Both the position numbers and the translations under genes were made by a program. From the NCBI RefSeq assembly GCF_008124605.1, contig NZ_VRYN01000001.1, positions 856,772 to 920,771 on the forward strand: a DNA stretch of 64,000 nt, read 5' to 3'. Shown here piece by piece: positions 24,798-32,439 of the stretch (position 1 is its first letter; each line of letters starts with the position of its first letter). Under the pieces are notes generated by a model. That model had not been told where the DNA came from and searched no databases. It was given only the letters and a program-made list of their open reading frames with translations. The stretch comes from Halobacterium salinarum DSM 3754. GTDB lineage: Archaea; Halobacteriota; Halobacteria; Halobacteriales; Halobacteriaceae.

Positions 24798-25042
24798 GCG
24801 TCGTCGCTGTCGTCGTCGTTGTCGGGTGGGTTGGCAACCACCGTGGCAGCGCTCTGCGCGATGAGCGCCGGGATCTCGGTGGGCGTGTAGACGTAGCGGT
24901 CGCACGCCAGGATGGCGGCAGCGAACCCGAGGAAGACCCAGCCGGTGTGGTCCCCGGCGAGCAGTGTTTCGACGCCCAGCATCCCGGCTGGCGCTGCGAA
25001 CGCGACCGCGACGCCGAGGCTGACCGCATCGAGCAGCTTCAC
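24791..25042 (-). CDS. Small membrane protein (DUF7533-like)
   Basis: This 83-aa protein has two predicted membrane helices (about 5-27 and 33-50) and an acidic tail ending in DNDDDSDDAQ. I chose the GTG at 25042 (MKLLDAVSLGV), since the longer frame upstream crosses the riboflavin synthase promoter. A minus-strand CTGTTTTT lies near 25067-25074 inside a 5-bp inverted repeat (GGCGA at 25063-25067, TCGCC at 25081-25085). The stop codon overlaps the end of the convergent M24-like gene by 7 bp. The family name is tentative. Confidence 0.65.
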   Translation of the reverse strand: MKLLDAVSLGVAVAFAAPAGMLGVETLLAGDHTGWVFLGFAAAILACDRYVYTPTEIPALIAQSAATVVANPPDNDDDSDDAQ

Positions 25043-25084
25043 AGGGTGGCTGTGCGTGCGCAGGCGAAAAACAGTTGTCGTCGC

Positions 25085-25106
25085 CACGAACCGGTACGTT
25101 TTCGTG
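25085..25106 (+). promoter_or_regulatory. Inverted repeat upstream of riboflavin synthase
   Basis: CACGAA at 25085-25090 pairs perfectly with TTCGTG at 25101-25106. The centre is 32 bp upstream of the preferred GTG start at 25128. It is a candidate operator, for example for an RbkR-type riboflavin regulator, but I cannot match it to a known motif. The TATA element is poor. Confidence 0.4.
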
Positions 25107-25127
25107 ATGCGTCCCGAATCTGGAATC

Positions 25128-25763
25128 GTGTTCACGGGAATCATCGAGGAGACGGGCACCGTCGAGCGTGTCGTCGACGACGACGACGGTCGCCGCCTCC
25201 GCATCGCAGTCACGGGTTTCGGCGCGTTCAGCCACGGCGAGAGCATCAGCGTCGGCGGCGTCTGTCTCACCGTCGAAGACTGGGGCGAGGACTGGTTTTC
25301 GGTGTTCACCGCCGCCGAGACGCTGTCGAAGACAACGCTGAGCGCCGTGTCGTCGGGCGACCGCGTGAACCTGGAGCGCGCGCTGCCCGCCGACGGCCGC
25401 CTCGACGGCCACGTCGTGCAGGGACACGTCGACACCACCACCGAGGTCGTCGACATCGAGCAGGTCGGCGAGGACTGGACGTTCACGTTCGCGCTCCCCG
25501 ACGGCCACGCCCAGTACGTCGCGCCGAAGGGATCGGTCGCCCTGGACGGCGTCAGTCTCACTGTCGCCGGCATCGACGACGAAGCCGGCACGTTCTCCGT
25601 CGCCGTCATCCCGACGACCTACGAACTCACGTCGCTGTCCGAGCGCAGCCCCGGCGATCGCGTGAACGTCGAGGTCGACGTGCTCGCGAAGTACGTCGAG
25701 CGGATGGCCAGCTACGACTCCTCCGTGGACTCGGTCGGCGGCGCGCTGGACGCAGCCGAGTAA
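25128..25763 (+). CDS. ribE: Riboflavin synthase (alpha type)
   Basis: This 211-aa enzyme condenses two lumazine molecules to riboflavin. It shows the internal duplication of the trimeric enzyme: two lumazine-binding barrels, each beginning with a MFTGI/GHVVQGHVD-type strand. ISVGGVCLTV in the first repeat corresponds to VALDGVSLTV in the second. I prefer the GTG at 25128 because riboflavin synthases start MFTGIIEE; the ATG at 25107 adds seven residues. The end overlaps the convergent PrsW gene by 52 bp. No other rib genes are here. Confidence 0.93.
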   Translation: MFTGIIEETGTVERVVDDDDGRRLRIAVTGFGAFSHGESISVGGVCLTVEDWGEDWFSVFTAAETLSKTTLSAVSSGDRVNLERALPADGRLDGHVVQGHVDTTTEVVDIEQVGEDWTFTFALPDGHAQYVAPKGSVALDGVSLTVAGIDDEAGTFSVAVIPTTYELTSLSERSPGDRVNVEVDVLAKYVERMASYDSSVDSVGGALDAAE

Positions 25764-26851
25764 TCCTCGGGGTCGACGCCCACACCGTCGTCCGCGATCC
25801 GCCGCACCGCCGGCTCGAGCGCGTCGCCGTCCCAGGTTGCGGCGTGCGCCGCGACCGCCGACGCCCCGGTGTGGTTGTACGCCGCCCGGTAGGCCCGGAG
25901 CTTCTTGCCGAGGACCGCCAGGAAGACGCCGTCGTAGGCGATGACGAACACCAGGAACGCGACCCCTTGGGCGACCCCGACGAACTCCGCGACCGGCTTG
26001 AGGTTGGTGACCGCCGTGTTGTACGTCGCGTGAATGAACGTCGCGGTCACCAACCCCTTCACGACGATGGGGCCGGCGTCGTCGGGGTTGAACTTCGCGA
26101 GGCCGAGGTAGTAGCCCGCGAACGCCGAGTAGATCACGTGGCCGGGGCCGGCGAGCGTTCGCAGCGCCGCCACCTGGAACGCCACCTCCGTGGCCTGCTG
26201 GCCGCCCGCGGTCTGCATGACCGACATGACCTCCCGCAGGATGTAGATCGCGTTCTCGACGGTGGCGAACCCCAGGCCCGCCATCGCACCGTAGACCGCG
26301 CCGTCGACGACGGTGTCGAACTCGTCGCTGCGGAAGACGTACAGCCGCACCGCCAGCCACTTCACGATCTCCTCGACGGGGCCGACGACCAGGAAATAAA
26401 ACAGTGCGGACGTGGCCACGGCCGTGCTCCCCGTCATGGGGTCGCTCGACCCGAACAGCACGACCGAGGACATCGCGTTGATGGCGGCCGCAAAGCCCGC
26501 GAACAGGAACCCGAACACGAACGTGGCGACGAGCAACTCGATCGGCTCTTGGCCGGTCGCGTCGGCCAGCCAGATGTAGCCGGCGACGGCCAGCGCGGGC
26601 GCCACCGAGAGCAACACGTAGGCCCCGACGACGGGCCGGTCGAAGAACACCAACCCCGTCGCCGTGGCGAACTGCGCGACGATGATGAGCGCCGCGACAA
26701 CCAACACCCCGGGGCGAAGCCCCGTCCCGAGAGCGTTGTAGAGCCACGTAGCCGCGTAGTCGAGCCGACTACGGGGCTCCCACGTGACGACATCGTAGAG
26801 GTCCATGTCGTCGTCGGCAGCCCGCTGCACCGGGTCCTGGTCAGCGGTCAT
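25712..26851 (-). CDS. PrsW family intramembrane metalloprotease
   Basis: This 379-aa polytopic membrane protein of the PrsW (M82) clan has the metal-binding motif EEIVKW near residue 154, followed by a helix with FATVEN, then GHVIYSAFAGYY, and HATYNT as the last conserved His-containing helix. Bacterial PrsW cleaves anti-sigma factors; the archaeal substrate is unknown. About nine membrane helices are predicted, with soluble acidic tails. I chose the ATG at 26851 (MTADQDP). Its 3' end lies inside the end of riboflavin synthase on the opposite strand. Confidence 0.9.
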   Translation of the reverse strand: MTADQDPVQRAADDDMDLYDVVTWEPRSRLDYAATWLYNALGTGLRPGVLVVAALIIVAQFATATGLVFFDRPVVGAYVLLSVAPALAVAGYIWLADATGQEPIELLVATFVFGFLFAGFAAAINAMSSVVLFGSSDPMTGSTAVATSALFYFLVVGPVEEIVKWLAVRLYVFRSDEFDTVVDGAVYGAMAGLGFATVENAIYILREVMSVMQTAGGQQATEVAFQVAALRTLAGPGHVIYSAFAGYYLGLAKFNPDDAGPIVVKGLVTATFIHATYNTAVTNLKPVAEFVGVAQGVAFLVFVIAYDGVFLAVLGKKLRAYRAAYNHTGASAVAAHAATWDGDALEPAVRRIADDGVGVDPEDYSAASSAPPTESTEES

Positions 26852-26959
26852 GTGTCCCGTCTTTCGCATCCACGTCCTTCATCGTTCCTTCCGACCCGAC
26901 GTGTGTCAGTACTTGCCTCGACGATAGGTTTTGTGTGCTACCAAATCGACGCCACAACC

Positions 26960-27052
26960 ATGGCATACAGTCACAGCCGCGGCCTGTTGTACACCACCCC
27001 AACCGACAGCGACCACTCCGACACGACCCCCGCACAGCCCGCCGACGACTGA
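26960..27052 (+). CDS. Possible 30-aa small protein
   Basis: The frame starts MAYSHSRGLLYTTPTD and ends with an acidic PAQPADD tail. No family is recognised. A TATA-like GGTTTTGTG (about 26927-26935) within an imperfect dyad (GGT at 26927-26929, ACC at 26940-26942, flanked by CGAT and ATCG) is 25 bp before the ATG, as for other leaderless genes here. It could be a real mini-protein or a chance frame. Confidence 0.35.
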   Translation: MAYSHSRGLLYTTPTDSDHSDTTPAQPADD

Positions 27053-27060
27053 AACCCTGA

Positions 27061-27068
27061 TACCGGTA
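27061..27068 (+). promoter_or_regulatory. Palindrome TACCGGTA, putative promoter of FAU-1 leader
   Basis: The perfect 8-bp palindrome is flanked by CCC (27055-27057) and GGG (27070-27072). It overlaps a weak TATA-like GATACC and lies 22 bp before the ATG at 27087. Confidence 0.3.
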
Positions 27069-27086
27069 CGGGCGCAACCACCGCGT

Positions 27087-27134
27087 ATGCAGCGCCACCA
27101 GCCCACCACCGCCGCCCACTCGCACGTCCAATGA
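27087..27134 (+). CDS. Possible 15-aa leader peptide coupled to FAU-1
   Basis: The frame reads MQRHQPTTAAHSHVQ. Its TGA (27132-27134) overlaps the ATG of the FAU-1 gene (27131) as ATGA. Because the spacing from the upstream palindrome suits a leaderless transcript starting here, ribosomes reading this frame could re-initiate on the downstream gene. It may have no function as a peptide. Confidence 0.35.
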   Translation: MQRHQPTTAAHSHVQ

Positions 27135-28546
27135 CCCGGGTTCGCGTCCGCGGCATCTACGCCACCGCGCTCACGCAGTTGCTCCGGAACGCGGGCCTCG
27201 ACGTCGTCGCCGCATCCCCGCCCATCCGGGCACGGTTCCCGGACGCCGACCTCGGTGCCGCCGAACCCCACGCCGACATCCGGATGACGCCCGACCGCCA
27301 GGGCGTCGGCATCACCGCCCACGGTGACGACCACGCACGTGCCGTCCGCGCCGTCGTCGCCGACCTCCCCCGAGACACCTTCGTCTGGCCCGATCCCGTC
27401 CCTCGCGGCGCGGTCTTCGACGCCGCCGTCGACCACACCGTCGGCGGCGGCGCGATCCTCGACCTCGGCGACGACCGCGAGGCCTACCTCCCGTTCGGCG
27501 CCGTCGACGACCACGTCACCGACGGCGACACCCTCCGGGTCGCCATCCGTGATCCAGCCCCGCCCTGGCACGACGACCGCCCCAGGGCCACGGCCACGAT
27601 CACCGTTTCGGGCGCGCTCGCGAGCCTCGACCGCGGCGTCGACGCGCTCGTCGCCGGTGCCGCCACCGACCGCGCCGAGCTCGCCCGCGCGACGGAGCTC
27701 CTCGACCCCGACATCCCCGACAACTGGGGTGTCTACTGGGAGTACGACGGCGCCGACGCGAGCCTCGACGCCCGCGGGACCGCCCTCGACACGCTGGCCG
27801 CCCGGGCAGACCGGCTGGAGGCCACACTCGCCGACGCAGACGGGGGCGATACCCCCGGCCTCGTGGCCGCTCCGGACACCACGCTGTGGGCGTGGTTCGG
27901 CCGCGAAACCCGGTGTGCGCTCGACGACCACCGCCGCACGGTGGCAGCGACGATGCCGGGCCACCACCGCATCAAAGCCGGCAGCGACGCCGCCAGCGAC
28001 GCCGTCGACTTCGCGGAGGCGCTGGGGGCGTCCGTCGACGAGTTCCCGTTCGGCGCGGTCACGGACCAGTTCGGCCCCAGCGTCGGCGCGTCGATCGAGA
28101 TCCAGCACGGCAAACCCGACGGCGCGCTCATCTCGCTTGGCCGCGGCGAAGTCACCGATCGGTCCGCGGAGAACGCCCGCATCACCGTCGAGCGCGAGAT
28201 GACTGGCGGCGGCACGTACGACGCCCTGGGTGTCGCCCGCGAGGCCGGCGACACCGCCACGACCCGGTTCACCGAGGGCAACTGGTGGTATCCGACTGTC
28301 TACCGCAGCGAGGACGGCGAACGCAAGGGGACGTATCTCAACGTCTGCACGCCCGTGGAAGTGTTCCCGGACGCCGTCCGATACGTCGACCTCCACGTGG
28401 ACGTGATCAAACACGCCGACGGTGCCGTCGAGATCGTCGACCGCGAGGAACTGCAGGACTGCGTTGCCGACGGCCTGGTCTCCGAGGAACTCGCCGAAAA
28501 AGCGCTGTCGGTCGCCGAGCGCGTGCAGTCAGCCGTGGCTGAGTAA
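27131..28546 (+). CDS. FAU-1 family RNA-binding protein / RNase E/G-like (DUF402)
   Basis: This 471-aa protein has an N-terminal half resembling RNase E/G, including an S1-like RNA-binding segment (residues about 85-160), and a C-terminal half carrying the DUF402 fold (GNWWYPTVYRSEDGERKGTY ... YVDLHVDVIK). The archaeal FAU-1/AU-1 family is described as binding AU-rich RNA and as a probable ribonuclease acting on rRNA precursors. The start overlaps a 15-codon upstream frame. It converges on the NifU gene with an 8-bp gap. Confidence 0.88.
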   Translation: MTRVRVRGIYATALTQLLRNAGLDVVAASPPIRARFPDADLGAAEPHADIRMTPDRQGVGITAHGDDHARAVRAVVADLPRDTFVWPDPVPRGAVFDAAVDHTVGGGAILDLGDDREAYLPFGAVDDHVTDGDTLRVAIRDPAPPWHDDRPRATATITVSGALASLDRGVDALVAGAATDRAELARATELLDPDIPDNWGVYWEYDGADASLDARGTALDTLAARADRLEATLADADGGDTPGLVAAPDTTLWAWFGRETRCALDDHRRTVAATMPGHHRIKAGSDAASDAVDFAEALGASVDEFPFGAVTDQFGPSVGASIEIQHGKPDGALISLGRGEVTDRSAENARITVEREMTGGGTYDALGVAREAGDTATTRFTEGNWWYPTVYRSEDGERKGTYLNVCTPVEVFPDAVRYVDLHVDVIKHADGAVEIVDREELQDCVADGLVSEELAEKALSVAERVQSAVAE

Positions 28547-28554
28547 CACGCTCC

Positions 28555-28926
28555 TTAGAAGTGTGCGTCGGAGCTGGGGCTGCCCTCGCCGCGACCGCCG
28601 CGGCCGCCCTCGTTGCGGTCGATCCCCATGAAGCTCTCCGCCTGATCGCCGCCCCAGCCGCCGCCGTCGCCGTCGGTGAACCGCACGACGACATCGTCGA
28701 CCTCGTCGAACTCCGCCGCGAGGTCGGTTTTGATCCGTTGTGCCGTCCGCGGGCTGATCCCACACCCGGAACACGCGCCGCCCAACTCGACGACGACTTC
28801 GCCGGCCGTCGCGTCGGCCTTCCTGACGGCGCTGGTCCCCCCGTGGCTCCTGATGATCGGCATCTGACCGACGAGCCAGGTTTCGACGCGCTCGTGGAGG
28901 TCTCCCGCGGCCGCTGTCTCGCTCAT
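28555..28926 (-). CDS. NifU C-terminal domain protein
   Basis: This 123-aa protein has one NifU-C domain. The Fe-S ligands are CSGCG in the segment [13 protein letters not shown] near residue 50, followed by the [12 protein letters not shown] helix. A Gly/Arg/Asp-rich C-terminal tail is unusual. It is a probable Fe-S carrier or scaffold. The ATG at 28926 (MSETAAAG) is 30 bp from the centre of a GGTATACC palindrome that holds the TATA sequence, so it may have its own promoter although it lies 77 bp behind the ROK gene on the same strand. Confidence 0.9.
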   Translation of the reverse strand: MSETAAAGDLHERVETWLVGQMPIIRSHGGTSAVRKADATAGEVVVELGGACSGCGISPRTAQRIKTDLAAEFDEVDDVVVRFTDGDGGGWGGDQAESFMGIDRNEGGRGGRGEGSPSSDAHF

Positions 28927-28951
28927 ACCCGCGGATACACGCTCGATGCAT

Positions 28952-28959
28952 GGTATACC
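28952..28959 (-). promoter_or_regulatory. Palindromic TATA box of nifU-like gene
   Basis: GGTATACC is a perfect 8-bp palindrome containing a TATA sequence in both directions. It lies 30 bp from the start codon at 28926. Confidence 0.45.
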
Positions 28960-29003
28960 TTCGGTTACTGCTCTTTCACGCCGCCCGCCGGTAGACCGCG
29001 CGC

Positions 29004-29984
29004 TCACGGCGCGTGAGTGCTGTCACCGGTCCCGCCCGTGAGCGCCGACGCGATCGCGCCCTTCAGCACCACGTCGTCGCCCAGCGTCGTCAGCCGGATC
29101 TCCGGGACGTTGCTGAACACGCGCTCCTGGATGTAATCTCGGATCGGCCCAAGCACCTGCTCGGGGTTGTGCAGCGCGACCGCCCCGCCGACGTACACCA
29201 CCAGCGGAGCGTACGCCTGGACGAGGTTCGTCACGCCGATCCCGTTCCACACCCCGAGTTGCTCGACGACGTGGGCGGCAAACGTGTCGCCGTCGGCCGC
29301 ACACTCGAAGACGTCTTTGGCGGTGAGCCCCCCGCTGTCCAGGGGCAGTGCCGTCTCCACGCCGTCGGCGTCGTCGGCCAGCAGGCGCGCGTACTCGGGG
29401 ATGTTGTTCCCCGAGCAGTACGCCTCCCAGTGGCCGTCCCGGCCACACCCACACGTCCGCCGGCCGCGCGGGTCCACCACCATATGCCCGAGCTCGCCGG
29501 CGTTGCCGTCCCACCCCCCGATCACGGTTCCGTCGACGGCGATCCCCGCGCCGATCCCCGAGGAGATCGTGAGATACGCCATGTCGTCCGGCGTGCGGTC
29601 GGCGTAGAACCGCTCCCCGATGACGCCGGCGACCGTGTCGTTGTGCAGGAACACGCGTTCCGTGTCGACCCCCAGCAGGTTCGCCAGCGGGCCGACCAGC
29701 GGGATCGTCTCCACCGACGCCGGCATGTTCGCCGGGGAGTCGATGGCACCGTTCGCGAGATCCAGGGGGCCGATGCTGCCGATGCCCGCGGCCTCGATCG
29801 CCGTCGGCGCGACGCCGGCGTCCGCGGCCGCCGCGCGCATCACTGCCAGCACGGTCTCCGTGACCGCGATCCCGGTCGGGCCGCTGGGCGTCTTCCGCCG
29901 GTCGACGCCGACGATGCGTCCCGATTCGTCACTGACCGCCCCACGCACGTTCGTCGCCCCGAGGTCGACGCCCGCGTAGTGCAT
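29004..29984 (-). CDS. ROK family sugar kinase
   Basis: This 326-aa ROK protein is probably a glucokinase or N-acetylhexosamine kinase. The phosphate-1 motif is [13 protein letters not shown] at the N-terminus, the catalytic Asp is in FLHNDTVAG near residue 115, and the ROK zinc site is formed by GHMVVD and [13 protein letters not shown] near residue 180. No DNA-binding domain is present, so it is an enzyme and not a ROK repressor. A minus-strand TATA-like GTTAAGTGG is near 30008-30016, giving a leaderless start. Confidence 0.92.
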   Translation of the reverse strand: MHYAGVDLGATNVRGAVSDESGRIVGVDRRKTPSGPTGIAVTETVLAVMRAAAADAGVAPTAIEAAGIGSIGPLDLANGAIDSPANMPASVETIPLVGPLANLLGVDTERVFLHNDTVAGVIGERFYADRTPDDMAYLTISSGIGAGIAVDGTVIGGWDGNAGELGHMVVDPRGRRTCGCGRDGHWEAYCSGNNIPEYARLLADDADGVETALPLDSGGLTAKDVFECAADGDTFAAHVVEQLGVWNGIGVTNLVQAYAPLVVYVGGAVALHNPEQVLGPIRDYIQERVFSNVPEIRLTTLGDDVVLKGAIASALTGGTGDSTHAP

Positions 29985-30050
29985 TCACGTGTAGCGGCGG
30001 GTTCCGACCACTTAACCACTCAGTTTTCACGCAGGATCGTGTCCGCCCGC

Positions 30051-30656
30051 TCACCGGGTCGCAACCCACACCGTGCCCGGCCCGTGGAACCGCCCCACCG
30101 ACGCCGCGTCCTCCATCGCGGACACGCGCTCGACAGCCACGCGCACGCGGTCCTCGAACGCCACGACGTTCGCGGCCGCGACCACGCGGCTGTCCCCCTC
30201 GGCCAGTGCCACCCGTTCCACGCGCCCCCGTCCGGCGACGTACACGGTTCGTTCGCCCGTGAACTGCGTCATCAACAGCCCCATGCCCCGCGTCGGCGCG
30301 TTCCCGATGCTGCGCGCACCCACGCTGACGCCGACCGGCGCCGCAACGAACCCGTCCCACGCCACCGACACCCGCCCCCCGGCAGCGCCCAACTCACAGG
30401 CCGCGATCTCCCCCGGGTAGTCAGGTGCGAACCGCACCACTGCCCCGCCACCGACCGCGCGCACCCGGACCGGCGTCACCTCGCGCTCGCGGGCGGTGTT
30501 CGCGACCGACCGCATCGCCCCCGCCCGCGACCGGTCGATGCGCACGTCCCCCGTGTGATCCACGAGCGCGCCCGCAGCGGCCAACACCGCCTCCTCGGCG
30601 TCCAGTGTGACCTCCAACAGCCCCCCCATCCCGTCGCCGACCGACGCCTCCATCAT
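30051..30656 (-). CDS. AIM24 family protein
   Basis: This 201-aa protein of the AIM24 (TIGR00266-like) family is an all-beta fold of unknown function. Diagnostic segments are FTGERTVYVAGRG near residue 130 and the closing FHGPGTVWVATR. Bacterial and yeast relatives are poorly understood; the yeast protein is mitochondrial. I chose the first ATG of the pair at 30656/30653. The AIM24 and SDR genes are divergent with 113 bp between them; a minus-strand TATA candidate is near 30708-30716. Confidence 0.8.
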   Translation of the reverse strand: MMEASVGDGMGGLLEVTLDAEEAVLAAAGALVDHTGDVRIDRSRAGAMRSVANTAREREVTPVRVRAVGGGAVVRFAPDYPGEIAACELGAAGGRVSVAWDGFVAAPVGVSVGARSIGNAPTRGMGLLMTQFTGERTVYVAGRGRVERVALAEGDSRVVAAANVVAFEDRVRVAVERVSAMEDAASVGRFHGPGTVWVATR

Positions 30657-30734
30657 CGCCACCTCGGTCCGGGACCGCGACCACCGCCCGTCCGCCGCCG
30701 AACACGCATCATACGCGGTCGTGGCCCGCGACCA

Positions 30735-30748
30735 GCATAAGCATATGC
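30735..30748 (+). promoter_or_regulatory. TATA-centred inverted repeat, SDR promoter
   Basis: GCATA at 30735-30739 pairs with TATGC at 30744-30748 around the TATA-like ATAAGCATAT. The centre is 28 bp from the ATG at 30770. Confidence 0.45.
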
Positions 30749-30769
30749 CCGCCGCCCGCAGGTGCGCAC

Positions 30770-31510
30770 ATGCACGCCCCCGACCTCGCCGGCCGGACTG
30801 TGCTCGTCACCGGGAGCGCCCGCGGGCTCGGCCGCGGCCTCGCGCTCTCGCTCGCCGACTGCGGTGCCGCCGTCGCCATCCATTACCACACCAGCGCCGA
30901 CGCCGCCGACGAGGCCGCCGCCGAAGCCCGGGCGCTCGGCGCACCGGCAGTCACGACGGTCCGCGGCGATGTCACCAGTCCCGACGCCGTCGACCACATC
31001 TTCGACACGGTCGAAGCCGACATCGGTCCCGTCGACGTGCTCGTGAACAACGTCGGCGCGTTCGCGCCCACGCACTGGACGGAGATCGACGCCGACACCT
31101 GGCACACCGTCCTCGACACCAACCTCACCGCGCCCTTCCTCACCGCCAAGCGCGCGCTCCCGGGGATGCGCGCCCGGTCGTGGGGTCGCATCGTCAACGT
31201 CGGCTACGCGTCCGCCGAGAAGGGACTGGTCAATCCCACGAACTTCCCGTACTTCGCGGCCAAACAGGGGCTGTTGATGTTTACCCGCATGCTCGCCGCC
31301 GACACCCAAGACGACGGCATCACCGCCAACGCCGTCTCGCCGTACGTCGTCCAGAACTCCGACGAGTTCCCCGCCGACGCACCACGTGGCCGGTGGGCGA
31401 CCGTCGAGGACATCGCGAGCGTCGTCCGGTTCTTCTGCGACGCCGACAGCGGTTACGTCTCCGGCGAGAACGTCAACGTCGACGGCGGCTGGCTGCCCGA
31501 GCACGTGTAG
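30770..31510 (+). CDS. Short-chain dehydrogenase/reductase
   Basis: This 246-aa classical SDR enzyme has cofactor motif TGSARGLGRG near residue 14, NNVGAF near residue 89, and a catalytic Ser/Tyr/Lys arrangement (GYASAEKG followed by YFAAK, near residues 145-165). The C-terminal SGENVNVDGGW is typical. It is FabG-like in overall form, but the substrate cannot be inferred. The Ser-Tyr spacing is about 13 residues, as in the family. Confidence 0.9.
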   Translation: MHAPDLAGRTVLVTGSARGLGRGLALSLADCGAAVAIHYHTSADAADEAAAEARALGAPAVTTVRGDVTSPDAVDHIFDTVEADIGPVDVLVNNVGAFAPTHWTEIDADTWHTVLDTNLTAPFLTAKRALPGMRARSWGRIVNVGYASAEKGLVNPTNFPYFAAKQGLLMFTRMLAADTQDDGITANAVSPYVVQNSDEFPADAPRGRWATVEDIASVVRFFCDADSGYVSGENVNVDGGWLPEHV

Positions 31511-31525
31511 CCGCCGAACCGGCCG

Positions 31526-31723
31526 CTACTCGCCCCGCTGGCTCCACGGGCCGACGCCGGCGAACCGCCCCAGCGCCCAGCCGGCGGCGAACGGCGCGAC
31601 GACGGCCAGACACGCCAGCCCCACCCACCGACCAGGCGGCGGCTGCATCGCGAGGAACACGAGGTAGGCGACGCCGACCACGGGCAGCGACCGTGCGAGC
31701 AGCGAGCGCGACTCCGATGGCAT
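31526..31723 (-). CDS. Small two-helix membrane protein
   Basis: This 65-aa protein has two hydrophobic segments (LPVVGVAYLVFLAM and VGLACLAVVAPFAAGWALG) separated by a PPPGR turn. No family is recognised. I chose the ATG at 31723 (MPSESRS), since the in-frame ATG at 31777 would start inside the end of the LURP-one gene. It lies downstream of that gene on the same strand and may be co-transcribed. Confidence 0.65.
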   Translation of the reverse strand: MPSESRSLLARSLPVVGVAYLVFLAMQPPPGRWVGLACLAVVAPFAAGWALGRFAGVGPWSQRGE

Positions 31724-31777
31724 CGCCTCGGTGTTTGCCCGCACTCGCTGAAGAACCCCGTGCTCGCTGCCGGGCAC

Positions 31778-32350
31778 TCACTGGTTTTCGAGCGCGTCGA
31801 TCACGCAGGCGGCGGCCACGACACCCTCCTTGGGGATGGTGCGTGCGTCGTCGATGGTGACCGTGTACGTGTCCTTCACCGAGAACTGCCCCTCGATGGC
31901 GCCGACCGCCCGCCCCTCGGGGTCGTAGATGTCGTATTTGTTCGGCACGAGGTTCACCACGCCGATGAGGTGGCGGAGCGCCGACAGCACCGTGCTCCGT
32001 GACTCGATGGTGGCAAGCGCGTCGCCGGTGTCGGGGTCCCGGATCGTCCAGTTCTCCGCGAACAGCGAGTAGTCCTCATCGAGCACCACCACGTCCTCGC
32101 CGGTGGTGTCGTCGACGATGGTGTACGTGCCGCCGATGTCGAGTATGCCCCCCGCCGCCACGGTGAACGCCGGGTCACCGTCGTCGGTGACAAACGGGAA
32201 CTGCTCTTTGAGCTTGAACAGCTTCTGTTTCGCTTTCAGCACCACCTCGCCGTCGGCGTTCCGGACGTCGTACTTGTTCCGCACGAGCGCCTGCCTGACC
32301 TCGAAGCTGTCGCCGTCGAGGTCGACGGCGGCAATGTCGTAGTCGGCCAT
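31778..32350 (-). CDS. LURP-one-related (LOR) family protein
   Basis: This 190-aa all-beta protein matches the LURP-one-related/tubby-like fold: repeated short strands such as [28 protein letters not shown] and [16 protein letters not shown]. Tubby-like folds bind membrane lipids in eukaryotes; the prokaryotic role is unknown. I chose the ATG at 32350 (MADYDIAAV). It is divergent from uvrA with 89 bp between them, so its expression might respond to the same promoter region. Confidence 0.8.
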   Translation of the reverse strand: MADYDIAAVDLDGDSFEVRQALVRNKYDVRNADGEVVLKAKQKLFKLKEQFPFVTDDGDPAFTVAAGGILDIGGTYTIVDDTTGEDVVVLDEDYSLFAENWTIRDPDTGDALATIESRSTVLSALRHLIGVVNLVPNKYDIYDPEGRAVGAIEGQFSVKDTYTVTIDDARTIPKEGVVAAACVIDALENQ

Positions 32351-32396
32351 GTCGTGTGCTGTTTCGGCCCACTGAAAAGCCTTCCCTGCGTTCGCT

Positions 32397-32426
32397 GGGA
32401 CCGATAGACCTTCCGTGGTCGGTCCC
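32397..32426 (+). promoter_or_regulatory. Perfect 8-bp inverted repeat around uvrA promoter
   Basis: GGGACCGA at 32397-32404 pairs perfectly with TCGGTCCC at 32419-32426 across 14 bp. A weak TATA-like GATAGACC (32403-32410) lies within, and the centre is 28 bp from the uvrA ATG at 32440. Confidence 0.55.
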
Positions 32427-32439
32427 CTGTGCTCTCCCA

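Noticed and set aside
23625-26747. 1040-codon open frame on the minus strand
   Set aside because: It runs antisense to the helicase end, M24-like and riboflavin synthase genes, is Arg/Gly-rich and basic, and shows no domain. In GC-rich DNA the frames opposite real genes often stay open.
26871-26903. Inverted repeat CACGTC/GACGTG upstream of prsW
   Set aside because: The spacer is 21 bp, no TATA-like sequence lies at the centre, and the distance to the start (36 bp) is off, so it was not counted with the TATA-centred dyads.
24947-27052. 701-codon open frame on the plus strand
   Set aside because: Its product is dominated by Arg/His/Gly runs and it covers riboflavin synthase and PrsW, both of which have clear families. 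Only its last 31 codons (26960-27052) are kept as a possible small gene because of their own promoter.
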